From positions 1-7,911 of the forward strand of contig CAMCJU010000034.1 in the NCBI GenBank assembly GCA_945875085.1: a DNA stretch of 7,911 nt, written 5' to 3'. Shown here in pieces: positions 7,260 through 7,911 of this stretch; the first letter of the stretch is position 1; each line of letters begins with the position of its first letter. This stretch comes from Candidatus Phycorickettsia trachydisci (GTDB taxonomy: Bacteria > Pseudomonadota > Alphaproteobacteria > Rickettsiales > Rickettsiaceae). The translations under genes were made by a program, and so were the position numbers. The notes beneath the pieces are model-generated. The model was given only the letters and a program-made list of their open reading frames with translations. It had not been told where the DNA came from and made no database searches.

Positions 7260-7911
7260 TTAATTGTGATGGTGGTTATGATTATGCTGATAAAGACCGA
7301 TATGCTCTAAAATATCTTGATATTGCTGACTTGGCTTGCCATAGCAGCAAAGATGCCTGTTTAAACAGAGCACCTGGTCAGAAGATTTGACCACCATGTG
7401 CAGATCATGCGAAATCATAAAAACAGTGACATTAAATTTGGTTTTAATATTCTCCAGCAGCTGATATAAATTTTTTTGCCCCAAAATATCAAGCTCTTTG
7501 GTTGGCTCATCTAGAATAATCAAGTTAGCTTTGTTGATTAAGCAAGCAGCTAAAAAAACCCTTCTAATTTGCCCGCCTGAAATTTCTGTAATATCATTGT
7601 CTTTAATGTTATCTACTCCAGAGAATGCTAAAATTTCTTGATCAGTTTTGCCTAACGTTAAAATTTCCAGCAATGCACTAACTTTAATAGGCATATTGGA
7701 ATTAAGGTTGATTTTTTGCGGCACATAACCAAAAGAAATGCAAGGATTCTTCTGAATCAATCCTGAAGTTGGTTTTTCTATACCAAGAAGCAGTTTTGCG
7801 ATTGTTGTTTTACCAGCACCATTGGGTCCAACAAGAGTAATAATGCCGTTTCTAGGCACGACAAAACTAATATTTTCTAAGATTAATTTTTTATTATAAA
7901 ACTTTGAGACG
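7260..7911 (-). CDS. znuC: Zinc ABC transporter ATP-binding protein ZnuC, 5' end outside the window
   Basis: ATPase subunit of the high-affinity zinc importer (with ZnuA and ZnuB), on the cytoplasmic face of the inner membrane. The frame stays open to the right edge: the residues before the GTG at 7857-7859 read VSKFYNKKLILENISFV, the normal N-terminal strands of an ABC domain, so that GTG is not the start. About 216 residues are visible and roughly ten are missing. Motifs are Walker A GPNGAGKT, Q-loop GYVPQK, signature ISGGQIRR, Walker B LIILDEPT and the H-loop SHDLHMV. ZnuC-specific features are VLCLNRHLCCYG and the histidine-rich tail YQHNHNHHHN, matching the E. coli protein's YRHHHNHRHD. 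That tail and the CLN-H-CC segment argue for zinc rather than manganese or iron. It is transcribed toward the secretion genes. Confidence 0.93.
   Translation of the reverse strand, partial: VSKFYNKKLILENISFVVPRNGIITLVGPNGAGKTTIAKLLLGIEKPTSGLIQKNPCISFGYVPQKINLNSNMPIKVSALLEILTLGKTDQEILAFSGVDNIKDNDITEISGGQIRRVFLAACLINKANLIILDEPTKELDILGQKNLYQLLENIKTKFNVTVFMISHDLHMVVKSSDQVLCLNRHLCCYGKPSQQYQDILEHIGLYQHNHNHHHN

Noticed and set aside
7225..7260. AAAGCTTTTAAAG repeat-like stretch as a terminator hairpin
   Set aside because: It is an imperfect AT-only palindrome within codons of HlyD, has no stable GC stem and is not followed by a clean U tract placed as in an intrinsic terminator.
7260..7859. znuC starting at the GTG at 7857-7859
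   Set aside because: The upstream codons in the same frame (VSKFYNKK...ENISFV) are the expected first strands of the ABC domain, and Walker A would otherwise lie only about ten residues from the start. The gene continues past the right edge.
1..7911. CRISPR array, insertion sequence, tRNA or rRNA
   Set aside because: No regularly spaced repeats, transposase-like frame, terminal inverted repeats or cloverleaf-like segments were seen; nearly all bases are accounted for by the listed genes.

Overview
The window looks like an AT-rich alphaproteobacterial chromosome segment, most likely from the order Rickettsiales. The best lineage clues are the HIT-family protein, which has the 'FAKI' N-terminus without the usual CxxC and ends in HFHVHIIGG as I remember it from Rickettsia-like genomes. 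A DUF2628 membrane protein, an aspartate-semialdehyde dehydrogenase and a two-gene type I secretion module point the same way. This is recognition from memory of the families, not a database result. I cannot place the family (Rickettsiaceae, Midichloriaceae or other).

Layout. On the left, on the minus strand and running off the left edge, is the N-terminal half of a ComM/YifB AAA+ protein. Its frame breaks about 30 bases from the edge, at a run of five G. A 139-bp divergent intergenic region (873-1011) follows, holding a candidate promoter and an 18-bp perfect palindrome. From 1012 to 7254 six genes lie on the plus strand with gaps of only 5, 21, 9, 20 and 8 bp, so they could form one operon: a DUF2628 membrane protein, a HIT nucleotide hydrolase/transferase, asd, a shortened and degenerate glutamine-synthetase-like protein, a type I secretion ABC permease/ATPase, and its HlyD-type membrane-fusion partner. 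Convergent to them, and only 5 bp beyond, is znuC, the zinc-uptake ATPase, whose 5' end lies outside the right edge.

How the genes fit together. asd serves the aspartate-to-diaminopimelate/lysine route needed for peptidoglycan. The ABC permease and HlyD adaptor make the inner-membrane part of a type I exporter; the TolC partner and the exported substrate are not in the window. znuC is an unrelated neighbouring transporter gene.

The most interesting item is the 370-residue protein at 2760-3872. It aligns end to end with class I glutamine synthetase but has lost nearly all metal ligands, the catalytic flap, most substrate arginines and the adenylylation tyrosine, while staying a clean open frame. 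It is best read as a glutamine-synthetase pseudoenzyme of unknown function.
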